From positions 126,095,605 through 126,159,604 of the forward strand of contig CP136064.1 in NCBI GenBank assembly GCA_032622095.1: a DNA stretch of 64,000 bases, given 5' to 3'. The translations under genes and the position numbers were made by a program. A model generated the notes under the pieces. That model did not search any database, was not told the DNA's origin, and saw only the letters and a program-made list of their open reading frames with translations. This DNA is from Siphonodentalium dalli. Lineage: Eukaryota > Mollusca > Scaphopoda > Gadilida > Siphonodentaliidae. The number at the start of each line of letters is the position of its first letter. Positions within the stretch are counted from its first letter, which is position 1. This document shows, in pieces, positions 1 through 11,115 of this stretch.

Positions 1-211
1 TTCGTATATTCGTACGATTGTACTATGTGTGTACACGCCGATGGTCGTGTATTTATTTCTTAAATGAACTAACTTAATATACCAAATAAAGGCGAACCAA
101 AATCTGTTTTAAAGATGGTCTGTATATCTTCCTATAATATGCTTTGTATTGATGCGGAGTCGGGAAAACCAGTCAATTACTGGAGCTTCTGTCACTGGGG
201 AATGAATTTTT

Positions 212-571
212 CTATGAATCAGGACAGTTTATGAGGATATTTTTTCTATGAATCAGGACAGTTTTCTATGAATCAGGACAGTTTATGAGGATATTTTTTC
301 TATGAATCAGGACAGTTTATGTGGATATTTTTTCTATGAATCGGGACAGTTCATGTGGATATTTTTTCTATGAATCGGGACAGTTTATGTGGATATTTTT
401 TCTATGAATCGGGACAGTTTATGAGGATATTTTTTCTATGAATCGGGACAGTTTATGTGGATATCTTTTCTATGAATCAGTACAGTTTATGTGAATATTT
501 TTTCTATGAATCGGGACAGTTTATGTGGATATTTTTTCTATGAATCAGGACAGTTTATGTGGGTATTTTTA
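212..571. repeat. 34-bp minisatellite
   Basis: About eleven head-to-tail units of 34 bp, each starting ctatgaatc and ending in a T run. Unit starts are at 212, 246, 266, 300, 334, 368, 402, 436, 470, 504 and 538. The unit starting at 246 is only 20 bp, so the array carries one internal deletion. Units vary mainly at a gg/ag site and a tgag/tgtg site. The short open frame at 491-697 is partly made of this repeat and is not considered a gene. Confidence 0.95.
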
Positions 572-787
572 GAACATTTCTACATTTTCATAGACAATTT
601 ATCTTTTGAAACACTTTATGCAACACCAGACGTTTCTCATGTGTTCGTTTTTGGAACAGCTGTGAATACTAAGGTGTCTTCAACACGAGTTTCCTAGAAT
701 GTTTTGTTGTTTTTGTAGAAAGTATGCCACGAGGAGACAGACCACCTTTAAATGTGCCATACATAAGCGAGGCAAATACTTATTATT

Positions 788-925
788 GTTATCATACCAG
801 AAAAAACATCAACAACGAACGCTCTTTATTGTTACCATATGAGGAAAATATTAACAAAAAACGCTCTTTATTGTCACCGTACGAGGAAAACATTAACAAG
901 GAAGGCTCTTCGTGGCTGCTTCGAC
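788..925. repeat. 42-bp tandem repeat, related to internal part of repeat R1
   Basis: Three degenerate 42-bp units. The landmark AACGCTCTTTAT falls at 818 and 860, and a decayed form (aaggctctt) at 902. The same landmark pair, again 42 bp apart, lies inside R1 copies at 10837/10879 and 19000/19042, so this is probably an isolated R1 internal segment with an extra unit. The open frame at 724-972 simply reads through the repeat. Confidence 0.75.
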
Positions 926-1021
926 ATAGCTCATTTCTGCTTCCAAATTATGAATCAAGAGAGATTGTCTGATATCTCTATGAAGAGAACTATTGCCACA
1001 AGCCAAACATTTCGCCAATGA

Positions 1022-1648
1022 CATTGCAATATAGAATGACACCATGATGTCCACAATCCCATATACTACTACTACTACAATAGTACAATATATATATATA
1101 TGATTGTTATCATGGGTTTATAAAACGGATGGCAGATCTAGAATGCCAGTGTAGTCTGTAAGCTCTGTCAGTTCTGATACAAAATTATTTTATTCATATA
1201 TCCACAAATTTTACTACAGCGTATGTCACCAGATATGCTTAAATTGACCCATTCGAACATATAATTGTTTACTGCAACATTATGTTCCAAGATATAATTA
1301 CATTGACACATACGTAGATATAATTTTGACTGCAGCACATGTCAACGGATATACTTACATTGACACATTACATAAAACAGAATAAAAATTAATATAACTA
1401 AAACACAAAAAATAGCGAAAATTCTTCGAAAGAGGAGTGCTATTAAAAAAAAGGTGTAAACAATTCATAAATGTGTGTTATAGTAGAACACTGGGGTGAT
1501 GGGTTCATAAAGTGGCCACGAACAAGGTGTGTATATATTAGCCCTTTCTATGCGAAATACTCGTCGAGCAGTTCCCATTGGCGGGGAAATTAAGACCCCT
1601 TCTGCACATCTATTATCACTTCTTCTCATCATATATATTTCCTGAACA
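1022..1648. other. No gene seen; short degenerate tandem repeat
   Basis: AT-rich sequence with a short AT tract near 1090. A degenerate repeat of about 57 bp lies at 1210-1370; its gatat..tta..attgac landmarks are at 1233, 1291 and 1348. No coding signal was recognised. Confidence 0.5.
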
Positions 1649-2087
1649 ATATCAAATCCAGTCGTAAGTCGGGATTTTTTTTACCCTGTGCCAATGCATT
1701 CTCTTATATATGCGAGTCGACCATAGGTCGCCTCGCATATATAAGAGAATGTATTGGCCTAACAATTTTTTACAATTTTAATATTTTTTTCTTGTATTCT
1801 TTAACAATTTTATAATTTCACCCATACAGAGCCCCAGACAAACATGAGCAGACGACACTCTTCTATGTGCTTATATATATGTGTGGGGCTCCCTGCATGG
1901 TAATGGATGTTTTTTTTATTTTATGTCCTAAAAATTGTAAGAAACGTTTATTTAAAAAACATGATACAAAATTGTTAAGCCAATGCATTCTCTTATGTAT
2001 GCGAGGCGACCTATGGTTGACTCTCATATATAAGAGAATGCATTGGCACAGGGTAAAAAAATCCCGACTTCCGACTGGATTCGATAT
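1649..2087. mobile_element. Fold-back element with hairpins nested in its inverted repeats
   Basis: The ends (1649-1773 and 1965-2087) are inverted copies of about 120 bp sharing the order ATAT-CAAATCCAGTCG, a T run, ACCCTGTGCCAATGCATTCTC. Each end contains its own 69-bp hairpin (1690-1758 and 1979-2047) with arms reading GCCAATGCATTCTCTTATAT. The element therefore folds at two scales. The interior (1774-1964) is AT-rich with no recognised coding potential. No clear target-site duplication was found, so the superfamily is unknown. Confidence 0.8.
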
Positions 2088-3057
2088 GGGGAATCGAGTT
2101 AGTAAAGCAATGGTTAAAGAAACAATGTAACGCCTTGTGTTTGCTAATTCTGGGCTCAAATATGTAATTATCAATGTATGATAATATTGGAATAATTACA
2201 TCATTATCGTTTAAGCTCTAGCTAATCAAAGTAGGGATAACTACTAACTAACTCCTGTCCATACTGATCAGCCATCTGGCGTGAGAAATGGGTTGAATAA
2301 CTGCAGAAATTCCGACACACAGCTTTACATAATTTTATCTGCCCATAAAATATGGCAATTTATATCATGTGACCCATGTTGCCATTGTTATATTCGTTCC
2401 TGTGGCATGCCTGAGTGCACAACATCAAGGCAAACAATTACTAGCATACCAAGCGGCGGGTCATCAAGCGTGAACATTTCTATAATTGTTGAAAGCGCCA
2501 TCGATTTGCACCCACAAAGCATGATGTGAACACAACACATAAAATAATGGGCTGATTTTGCACTGCGAATGGGCCTGCTTGGCCTTCTGGGGGATTATGC
2601 AGGTAAGCTGCTCCGCCATGCATATAGGCGACGAGGATATTTGTATACGGATCTTCCCGAATGATGTTACAGCATGATGGACAATGTCGTTAATTAACAC
2701 ATTTATTAGTTTTGTTACTTCCTGGATTTCATGAATGGACATGATTCATTGTTGATTAACGAGCCGTTTTTTGTATCGGACAGCCACACTCGGGACCTTT
2801 TACGAACTAGATATATTTGCCAACGATATACCATTGACAGGTAAGCATTCTCCAACTACAGCAGTGAGGATTATATGACAGTGATATACTTTTCTAGATT
2901 GTTCTCAGCTCATCCTCTAAGGACATTGTGTTTTAAATAGAGATGCCGCCAGGTTGAACTATATCAGTTTACAAAGTCGCATTCGAATTTATCGGTGAAT
3001 ATTGGTGGATACATGTATTGATTAGTAACCACTATATTTATTTTCGTCGCTTGGTCA
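2088..3057. other. 5' flank of the FAM43A-like gene
   Basis: No second gene or strong repeat is visible. This region should hold the promoter and 5' untranslated region of the downstream gene, but no convincing TATA box or initiator can be singled out. Several short frames here lack family features and are treated as chance. Confidence 0.4.
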
Positions 3058-4245
3058 ATGCGTTGTTGTTCAGTCGGATTTACGATGACCAGTTTATTTA
3101 AATGGAAAAGAAGCTTGAACATCAGCAACGAAGCGCCGGTGTTTAAAGTTCGCTATCTCGGAAATGTTCAGACCGCCCTTATGAAGGGTGATGGGTGTGT
3201 GGATAAACCTGTTTCTGTTATCTGGAATAATTATGTTCGGAACCCTCATCCAGGTTTAGAAATGACACTTCAGGTGACGTCATCTGGCATGAGTGCCTCA
3301 ACCAAGGAGCAGGGCCTCACTGAATACCGAGCTCACCGATTATCGTATTTCGTCGCACACGAGCAACATGCCAAGTTGTTTGTATGGGTTTATCGGCACG
3401 AGGGCAAAAAAATGAAACTTGAACTTCGATGTCATGCAGTGTTATGCAAAACTGAAGCGATAGCACGCTCGATATCTGTTGTCTTACACGAGAAAATAGA
3501 CTTCGCCCTGAAGGAGTTCAAACGAGAGAAAACTAGGAAACAAAACTCAAGGTTAGCCTTACAGCGTGCCCAATCGCTTCCTAACTCCACTTCAAGTAAC
3601 TGTGGTTCGTTCGTACCTTTGAGGAAACAAATGTTGAACACGGGTCAAAATTACAAGCCACCGATATCAAAATCAAACACTGCTCCGAAATTAGGAGCTA
3701 TCACGGAGGACAATGAGCTTCAATCGTGCTACGAGTCAGAAGAGGAAACAGAACAATCAGAAAGCGATTTGACTGATGGTGTCCAGTGCATTGAACACAA
3801 TATCTCTTCTTGCAACAACTGTTCTGCCAGCTTCCACATAGGAGATGAAAATGGTATCATTGATATCTCTACCGGTAACGACATATCTGCTTTGAAGAAC
3901 GATATTGAAGTGAGAAAGTGCTTAGATGGTGGTGATTCTGACGATGGAAGTTCGGAATCTGGATTTCATGAGCAGGACTCGAAAGAAGGACTGGGTTTAG
4001 GAGACGTCGACGACCTAAGCTCAGAGACAGAGGTTTGTGAGCTTCCTATTGGGTCACAGGTAGACAGTTGTTCTCTGTCTTCAGACAGTACTAGTACTTA
4101 TTCTTCTGAAGAGCAGCGGTCATCAAACGTGGCCGGTATTACAGTTGCTGACATTGAAGGATTTGTGATAAATGACAATACACCACCTCCCTCACATAAT
4201 GATAACACTGTTCGCAATGAGATGAATGAGATCACCTCTTTGTGA
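3058..4245 (+). CDS. FAM43A: FAM43A-like protein with N-terminal PTB/PID domain
   Basis: A single uninterrupted frame of 395 residues. Residues ~26-155 form a phosphotyrosine-binding/PID domain with the family landmarks VRYLGN (31-36), GDGC (44-47), VWVYRH (109-114) and LRCHAVL (123-129). Past the domain are two more FAM43 signatures: PLRK...YKPP (187-202) and NTAPKLGAITED (207-218). A further conserved block (GNDISALKNDIEVRK, 273-287) is followed by an acidic, serine-rich tail. This order and near-identity to vertebrate FAM43A at these blocks is recognised from family knowledge. FAM43 proteins are presumed cytoplasmic adaptors of uncertain function. Met1 has a weak context; Met10 at 3085 (ACG-ATG-A) fits better and aligns with the family core, so translation may start there. 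The frame is complete in one exon. Confidence 0.93.
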   Translation: MRCCSVGFTMTSLFKWKRSLNISNEAPVFKVRYLGNVQTALMKGDGCVDKPVSVIWNNYVRNPHPGLEMTLQVTSSGMSASTKEQGLTEYRAHRLSYFVAHEQHAKLFVWVYRHEGKKMKLELRCHAVLCKTEAIARSISVVLHEKIDFALKEFKREKTRKQNSRLALQRAQSLPNSTSSNCGSFVPLRKQMLNTGQNYKPPISKSNTAPKLGAITEDNELQSCYESEEETEQSESDLTDGVQCIEHNISSCNNCSASFHIGDENGIIDISTGNDISALKNDIEVRKCLDGGDSDDGSSESGFHEQDSKEGLGLGDVDDLSSETEVCELPIGSQVDSCSLSSDSTSTYSSEEQRSSNVAGITVADIEGFVINDNTPPPSHNDNTVRNEMNEITSL

Positions 4246-5058
4246 CATAACTGGACAGCCGGTGCACCCAGAAATTGAACCCACTAAGAGAAAGTATCCA
4301 TGGCCTATTGTACTTACGGTAGCACACCCTGCACCCACGGCATTTATTGTTGACTATTATTTATTGATTTCTATTAACGCGTATGAATACAAACTCTATG
4401 TTCAAGCAACAATTCAGTGAGTTGATGATAGTGATCAATTTACTAACTAAAACAAGATATGCGAGATATCTTATCACTATATCTCAATTAGTAACTATGA
4501 TAGCCAGGACTATAGTATTGTAGTATTTGTACACATGGTTCACATGTAGTATTTGTACACATGGTTCATGGTTCACGCCAAATTGGCCAATGTCCATTTT
4601 TTTTTTTTTTAAATGGCCAAAACAAATTTCATTTTGGCCAAACTTTTGGTCAAATGTTTGTTTACCACAAAACGGAAGTCTAATTAAAATATCCAAATTA
4701 ATTTTGCAACGAGAGGGACATGGGAATAAAATGTATAGTATGATAATCTGCTAATTTGTTAGGTAATATACCGGTATACAACTTCATGTGTAAGAAACGT
4801 AACTCATGGCAGTGCACTATCACACTATTGGCCACCAATGTCAAGTAACAACGGTGGGATTAAAGAAGTCTAGACAAGGTATTTCAAGGTATGGACATAA
4901 CTACATGTATATAGAATGTTAGATGTTAAATAAAACCAAACTATTCACTAATTGTGAGACCAGAACATGAGGATTTAATTTGACCAAAGTTGTTTTAATT
5001 TGGCTAAATTTTTTTTACCAAAATATGGGTCGGCCCAGCGTGAGCACTTTTTGTACCT
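4246..5058 (+). other. 3' flank of FAM43A-like gene with candidate polyadenylation signals
   Basis: AATAAA hexamers occur at 4725-4730 and 4929-4934 downstream of the stop codon and could end the transcript. A short duplicated stretch (tatttgtacacatggttca, near 4530 and 4550) and a T run at 4598-4611 are also present. No other gene was seen. Confidence 0.45.
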
Positions 5059-5270
5059 ACAGTAATGCCCAAAGTAATTGACCACTTAACCACAGCAGAA
5101 TTATGGGTAATTTTTCAGGATTTAGTCGAATACATGGCTTGTTGCCATTCATCGGAAAGCTCTCGCCGAGAGCTTTCCGATGAATGGCAACAAGCCATAT
5201 TTCCGACTAAATCCTGAAAAATTACCCATAATTATGCAGTGGTTAAGTGGTCAATTACTTTGGGAATTTA
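5059..5270. mobile_element. Palindromic MITE, copy 1
   Basis: A nearly perfect fold-back of about 200 bp centred at 5166. Core arms run 5068-5166 and 5167-5264 with a very short loop between GCTCTCG and CGAGAGC. The same family occurs at 35791-36005. The outermost bases (ACAGTAATGC) survive only on the left, where they match copy 2. No coding capacity. Confidence 0.9.
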
Positions 5271-6466
5271 TGCATGCACGAGAAGCTCTGCACGATCTCT
5301 ACTTATCGAGGTGAAAGTGTGAGAGCGAGAGAGATATATAGAGAAAGAAAGCTGAGGGCTAAGGACACAACCTTGGCAATAAATCAATCAATAGATTCGG
5401 CTACCGGTATCACGATCTACTGACATGCAATGAGGCTTTTAGATTGGTAATTTATCAGAACAAACAGTGTCACTAAAATCGTTGTTCATTTAAACACATA
5501 ATTATCATTTAAATATTCTGCACTGTGAATTATTCAGGTACCAACAGGTAATTTAAACTGCCTCTTTTGAAAGTCTACATCAAAAACTACAAGTAGGCAT
5601 GTATAAATTGGCTCATATATATCTCATGATATATTTCATTCATTTCTGGTATTGAGCAGGTACATATAGTAGTTTTACGGCGCATGACAAGCCGGATGAG
5701 AAAACTTTGAAAAGATATCGTATAGGGGTAAATAGAACCAAGATTCTTTCTTCTTGTTCTAAAGAATGAACGGTCGTTGCTACATGCATCTTACAACTTT
5801 TACGTCAAGCGCAGGGTTGACACTATAGCACACAGTACTGTAATGTTTAATCACTGTATTCGTAACTGAGTTCAACGCCTGCGTGCCATGTATAGCGTAT
5901 AAGTTAACCGGGTTTGCATAACAAAGTCGATGAGCTGGGTCGATATATGAATTATATTGCCACGGTTTAATCAGGACCAACATTAATTAATTGTAGAGGA
6001 TCATTCCTGTGTGTACAAAATGACACGAACGCGAACTGACAGAAAGCTCGGAATATGAATGGTGCAGCCGGTATTTTGTTCCCACAGGCTGTGTATTAAG
6101 CAGAAACACCACCCTTTAACCCTTTGTATTTACATACTAAGTTTTGTCATCACTAAATCCAGCATTCTGATTGGTCGGCGCCCACGTGGCTAGTTGCAGT
6201 TATTTCTCGGTGAATGCGCAACGCCTTATAACACCAAGCTCATAACACCATCGATACGTCATCGGGTTTGGAAAGACGAACGCGTAATGTTTTGGGCGCA
6301 TTTGGACTCACGCAGGATTGACTTAATACATCATCGGGTTTCATCAATATGAAGAGAAATTGTTCCTATTAACTTTTGCCAAGGGTGCTATTGGGTATTT
6401 TGGGCTGTGTTTGTCACGATACACTTTTCGATTTAAATACATTTACAAAAGTGGCTTTTTCGCTAA
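5271..6466. other. No gene seen
   Basis: Unannotated sequence with a short GA-rich stretch near 5325-5350. The minus-strand frame at 5780-5983 shows no domain features. Nothing further can be supported. Confidence 0.4.
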
Positions 6467-6651
6467 ATGTATATAAATATAAGGATTAACTGTCATGTGG
6501 ACTATTTTTATGGAGATGTAACCGTGAGGTAAGTGGTCATAACTTGTATGTAAAACCCTTCGGGTTTTACACAAGTTATGTCCACTTACCTCACGGTTAC
6601 ATCTCCATAAAAACAGTCCACATGACAGTTAATCCGTATCTATAGTATACT
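6467..6651. mobile_element. Palindromic MITE
   Basis: Fold-back centred near 6559 with a tetraloop-like centre (AACCCTTCGGGTT). Inner arms (6483-6635) pair almost perfectly, starting GGATTAACTGTCATGTGG. The homology extends outward into gtata..ata sequence to about 6467 and 6651. No coding capacity and no second copy in the window. Confidence 0.85.
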
Positions 6652-6974
6652 AACTACTCACTGACGAGTAGATCCAATAGGAAATGTTCAGATAACACGT
6701 TACGCCGTTTTGGTGAACTTACAATGTATTGTCTCGAGAAAAGCCCAATTATTTGACTACATGTATACGTTATCTACCGCTATATAGTTTACTGGTTTTC
6801 GGAGAGAGTATATAAGTTGCCCGTCACTTTCACCATACAAATGAACCATAAACTGTACGTGTTCGAGAAATAGTTTGTTACTTATCATCGTTTGGCGGCA
6901 GATATATATGCAATGGTATGTAATCAATCAGTCGATTAGACAAGTCGAACATTTTCCGTACACCATAAATGTAT

Positions 6975-7948
6975 TAAATATGTGTTTTCCCCCGGAACGA
7001 CTGAAGCGGCGTTAAACTTTAAGGAGTTTGCTAACCCAATTTTCCCCAAATTTGATGGAGTCAAAATAAAGGATTATGATTACTTTTATTAGTAATCACA
7101 GTAACGAAACCCATTGATCCAAACTTTTAAGAGTATAATTCATGGTGGATTATGTTAGAAATACTAAATGTGAAATTTATAGATGTTTTTAAAATCTATT
7201 TTTTCGAACCCAAATTCAACAAACACAAAGTTCATATCTAAGAAAAAAAATGGCAAAGTGTACTGAACACTGTGAAGAATGATGAACAATAAAATAATAT
7301 TCATATTTCTCAAGCATTCTTTGATAAAATTACTAAGAACCAATTGTTTACAAATGGTATAGTAACTTCCCTAACTTTGCTGGTGGGGAGGTGACAGTTA
7401 CATGTTAGTGTTAATATCAGTGACAGTGTTGTGTGGTGAATCTCTTGACAAAAATCACAAAATAATTGTGTAATCCTCAATCTGGGTATACCCTGTAGCC
7501 CAGAAACTAGGTCACCAATTAGGAGATAATATTCTCATGGGCCAGCACCTGCTGATCATAATCCCAGCTGGCTTGAGTGAACATTAACTTGACCCATCAA
7601 ATTCAGTTCCCAAAAAGCATTACTGAGCAATGAAATCTACCATTTGTAAACAGCTACGTCAAAGCCACTTCTTCAGTGTTCAGTACACATATACCCATAT
7701 TTTTCTTAGATATGAACATTGTGTTTGTTGAACTTGGGTTCGAAAAAATAGATTTTAAAAACTTCTCTAAATTTCACGTTTTGTATTTCTAACATAATCC
7801 ACCATGAATTATACTCTTAAAATGTTGCATCAATGGGTTTTGTTGCTTTGATTACTAATACATTGCACATAAGGCTCAATTTTGACTCCAACAAATATGG
7901 GTTGAAAATGGGTTAGAAAAGTCTTTAACTAAAGTATCAAACACATAT
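6975..7948. mobile_element. Element with long terminal inverted repeats
   Basis: The left arm (~6975-7275) and right arm (~7665-7948) are inverted copies of roughly 280 bp, sharing for example GATGGAGTCAAAAT/ATTTTGACTCCAAC, CATGGTGGATTATGTTAGAA and TTCGAACCCAA. The arms differ by scattered substitutions and small indels. An inner pair (CATTTGTAAACA near 7650 against TGTTTACAAATG near 7350) continues the symmetry. The ~390-bp interior codes for nothing recognised. Probably a nonautonomous DNA transposon of unknown family. Confidence 0.7.
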
Positions 7949-8805
7949 TATCAAGTGATATAGTTTGGAGTCAGTGACGAAAGCTACGCCCAATGGTTCA
8001 TTACTCTTACAAGAAAAAAAAGTTGGAAAGGCTTCACAGGCTTCTCAGAAAGTAGATAGTTAAATATGCATGGGCAACAGTCTTGGAATCTTGTGTACCG
8101 ACACCGACAAATTTGGCAAGAATGACCTTTTCAGCACAAGTCACGATAACACATAATGCATGTTAGACTGCCATTTTCTATAAATTAGACAAGTTGAGTG
8201 CCGTTGAATCAAACCAAGCAACTAAGCTTGATCATTATTTGTTATTTCTACGGTAACTGGAACAAACCTATTATTTATAGCATTGGTGTTAATTGCCACA
8301 CAGTAGTACTATTGAAATTATATATTTTATGTTTTGTATCAACCCATATCTGTCAAGTATAATTATATCCAAATTCAATACCGCACATGGGTTACAACAT
8401 TGTTTGTGTGTTCAAATGAAATATCAGGAAATTGCGTATGTATCATTCATGTATTGAATCGAAGAAAAAACATTGCCGATTACGACGTTCTATACACACA
8501 CCTGTTACATCTTTCTCGTGGATATTAGTTATGTTTATATTGTTGTTGGTACTCAAGGCTGGTCCATATCCAGTGTGTTTGTTGAAAAGGTATACATTCC
8601 GCCTATCATGTTATTGATCTGAATTAAAATGATCTTATATAACTAACCCCAGTGTTTTATCTCCCCTCAGTCTTTCCAAAATGTATAGGATGTTATATCA
8701 CTGTCGATTATTGGGATCAAATTGCGCAGAATCAATCGTTATCCCATATACCGGTATGTTACTATAGTCTATAGGGTACTGCCATTCACAATGTTTGTAT
8801 TTTAG
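7949..8805. other. No gene confirmed; upstream flank of candidate exon
   Basis: AT-rich unique sequence. Two overlapping short frames at 8334-8617 have no family features. The stretch ends in a pyrimidine-rich acceptor-like sequence (TGTTTGTATTTTAG, ending 8805). Confidence 0.35.
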
Positions 8806-9031
8806 TCCTCGTGTCCTATATGCAGTATAAACCGGGATATAAAATTTCATTACAAGACGACATGATGTCATTATGGAATATAAACAACATGGTTTACCCT
8901 GATATTTTGGAGTTCCTACCCAAGACACCATCACTCCGTGATATATTATATAGATTATTTTCCAGATGGTCAAAAAGCCAAATATTAAATAATGGACACG
9001 AAACAAGTATGTCGGGAATAAGAAAACGTCT
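8806..9031 (+). CDS. Candidate internal exon of an unidentified gene
   Basis: A 226-bp stretch open in one frame and bounded by a strong acceptor-like sequence (TGTTTGTATTTTAG ending 8805) and a consensus donor (GTGAGT at 9032-9037). It begins with two bases of a split codon, carries 74 full codons and ends with two bases of another. The predicted peptide has ordinary protein-like composition, including a segment reading EFLPKTPSLRDILYRLFSRW, and is not repeat-derived as far as can be seen. I do not recognise the family. Caveats: the opposite strand is also open (8698-9084), upstream partner exons were not found, and the frame stays open a little upstream of the acceptor. Confidence 0.3.
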
Positions 9032-9754
9032 GTGAGTACCAATACCTCAACCGAGAACTGAACCAAATTTACGACAACACTCAACTCAAGCTGACAAGGA
9101 GAGATTTGTCCTGTATGGCATGATACCTGTGTTCATCTGCACATATTTAAGCGAACGTGCGTGAGATACAAACATATCATGTTTTGAACCCGAATACCTT
9201 AATATCCAAAATACCATATGATATTTATCAGATCATTTCAAATTATGCATGCACCGTACACTATACCGATACGTTGTTGTTTGATCTAGAAAGAATTTTG
9301 TTCAACGATAGAAAGTTACTGTGACATATACGTTGTGATGCAGATGAGTCTGCACTTTAATGGTGGTTTCGATGACAATGGCTGCGGACACACGTACCCC
9401 ATGACCAGGAGAGATGGCATATATAGTAGATGTGACATCTTATTATGGTGGAGTTTGGTGAAAATTGGTCGTCATATATATATAATACATAGCCATGTCG
9501 CCGGTTGCGTTTTCGCACAATAAGTCTACTGGGTCAATTAACCCATTGCGTCTTACAAAGGCTGATCTCTACTCATTACGTATTGCTGTATTCTTCTGTA
9601 CGATATAAAATATTGCACGATCGTTTAGAATTGTGTTAGTCCGTGGCAATCACCCATTCACTCATACGTAGTCCGTTTTATTGGTATTGGTATACATTCA
9701 TTTCTTGCGTATTAAGACAGATCCCCAATTGCGTTTTTTTTATTTTGTGACGTT
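9032..9754. other. No gene seen
   Basis: If 8806-9031 is an exon, this would be intron. No repeat family or coding segment was recognised. Confidence 0.35.
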
Positions 9755-10535
9755 TAGTTCTTTAAACATATTTTATTTGTATATTAATATAATACAAAAG
9801 GGATTCGGGACAAGTTACAAACGCTTACTTAGCCCCTCTCCTGGTTTACAATAATTTTATTGATACAAAATGGCGAAGAAAAAGAGTCAAAATCATATAT
9901 AGGTTTAATTGTGCGCATTATTCCTCTAAAATGTGGACTGATGAAGCTGTGTCAGAACTGCTGGAGGAATTGCAGTTTATTGGTTTTATCGAGTACTTAT
10001 ACGATTTATATGTCGTTTTGTTTGTTCCAGTTCTTCCAAAATTAACGTGCCCAGGCCCACGTGTGCCAACAACGTGTCATAATTCTACCGTACATCTGAA
10101 CGCGAGATAACAATTACATCGCAAGGTTTTAACTTCAACTCTGACTCACTTGTAAATTACACATATCAATGATTTACTTCTCGGAATTCCCGATATCTCA
10201 AATAGAAGAAACAAAATTCTCTTCAAAATAGTCCATCGATATATAACAGCGACTAAACGATTCGAAGTCGGATAATCAAACGCATTTCAGAATAGCCACA
10301 AAAAGCAAATTAGTCACAAATCGGTTTTGGCACCTCCCACCCCAAACCCAGAACCCACTCATTCAGTAAATATAAATATGGTTAACCTATATATGATTTT
10401 GAATCTTTCCTTCGCCATTTTAATTAGTATGAATAATATTATTGTAAACAGGGAGAGGGGCAAAGTAAGTTTTGTAACTTGTCCCCAATCCCTTTTGTAT
10501 TATTCGATATACAAATAAAATATGTTTAAAGTAAA
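9755..10535. mobile_element. Element with ~150-bp terminal inverted repeats
   Basis: The left arm (~9755-9910) and right arm (~10375-10535) are inverted copies. Both contain TTTAAACATATTTTATTTGT, ACAAAAGGGATT, GGGACAAGTTAC, CCCCTCTCC and TTTACAATAAT. The interior includes a 56-codon frame starting at 9931 (MWTDEAVSELLEELQF...) that I cannot assign; it could be a transposase relic or chance. Superfamily unknown, no target duplication identified. Confidence 0.7.
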
Positions 10536-10616
10536 GACTCACTTGTAAATGCTGAGAAATTACACGGGCGATTTTGTTCTTAGTAGGAACAATAATGATT
10601 GTTGTCAGAAAGGGGT

Positions 10617-11115
10617 TATTAAAGGCACGTGCTGCCTTAATTGTCGAAAATATTCATATTTGTTCCAAACACCGTAAACAGAAAAACATTAAAACGCATA
10701 CAGTTCCATATATACCATGACCATCGCGTAAACAGCATGTTATCACAAAGACCTACTATATTTTACCTAAGCAAGAGCCTGATTGTGTTACAGAAGACAA
10801 CACAATGCTACTGGCTAATCACACACAAATGGCATAAACGCTCTTTATTAGTTCCATATCAGGTATTCACCAACAAAGAACGCTCTTTATGTTTACCATC
10901 ATAATATAAACAAACACAGAAAAGTAACTTTTTATGCTTTTGTTTACATAACAATGGTCAAACATATGACCATAACATACTGTTTATGCGATATTTCTTA
11001 TTTGTATACGGACAAAGTCTATCTACATTTTGATGTTCTTTCTGTTTGTGGCGGTTTTTGACGGGTGAGATATTTTCACAGGATACCCACCGCCAAGGCC
11101 AACCGTGTCTTTAGC
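10617..11115 (+). mobile_element. Dispersed repeat R1, copy 1
   Basis: About 490 bp homologous to 18761-19280 and, over its first ~190 bp, to 63807-64000. It starts TTAAAGGCAC. Shared landmarks in order: AATATTCATATTT, AAGAGCCTG-T-GTGTTACAGAAG, two AACGCTCTTTAT motifs 42 bp apart (10837 and 10879), TTTTGTTTACATAACAA, and TTCTTTCTGTTT-TGGCGGTTTTGACGG. Frames inside it are not conserved between copies, so it is treated as a noncoding element. Confidence 0.85.

Noticed and set aside
212-571. CRISPR-like regular repeats
   Set aside because: Units are directly contiguous with no unique spacers, so this is a minisatellite; the genome is also eukaryotic.
8698-9084. 128-codon minus-strand frame
   Set aside because: Overlaps the candidate plus-strand exon, which has better splice signals; the minus peptide is Tyr/Ile/Val-rich without motif.
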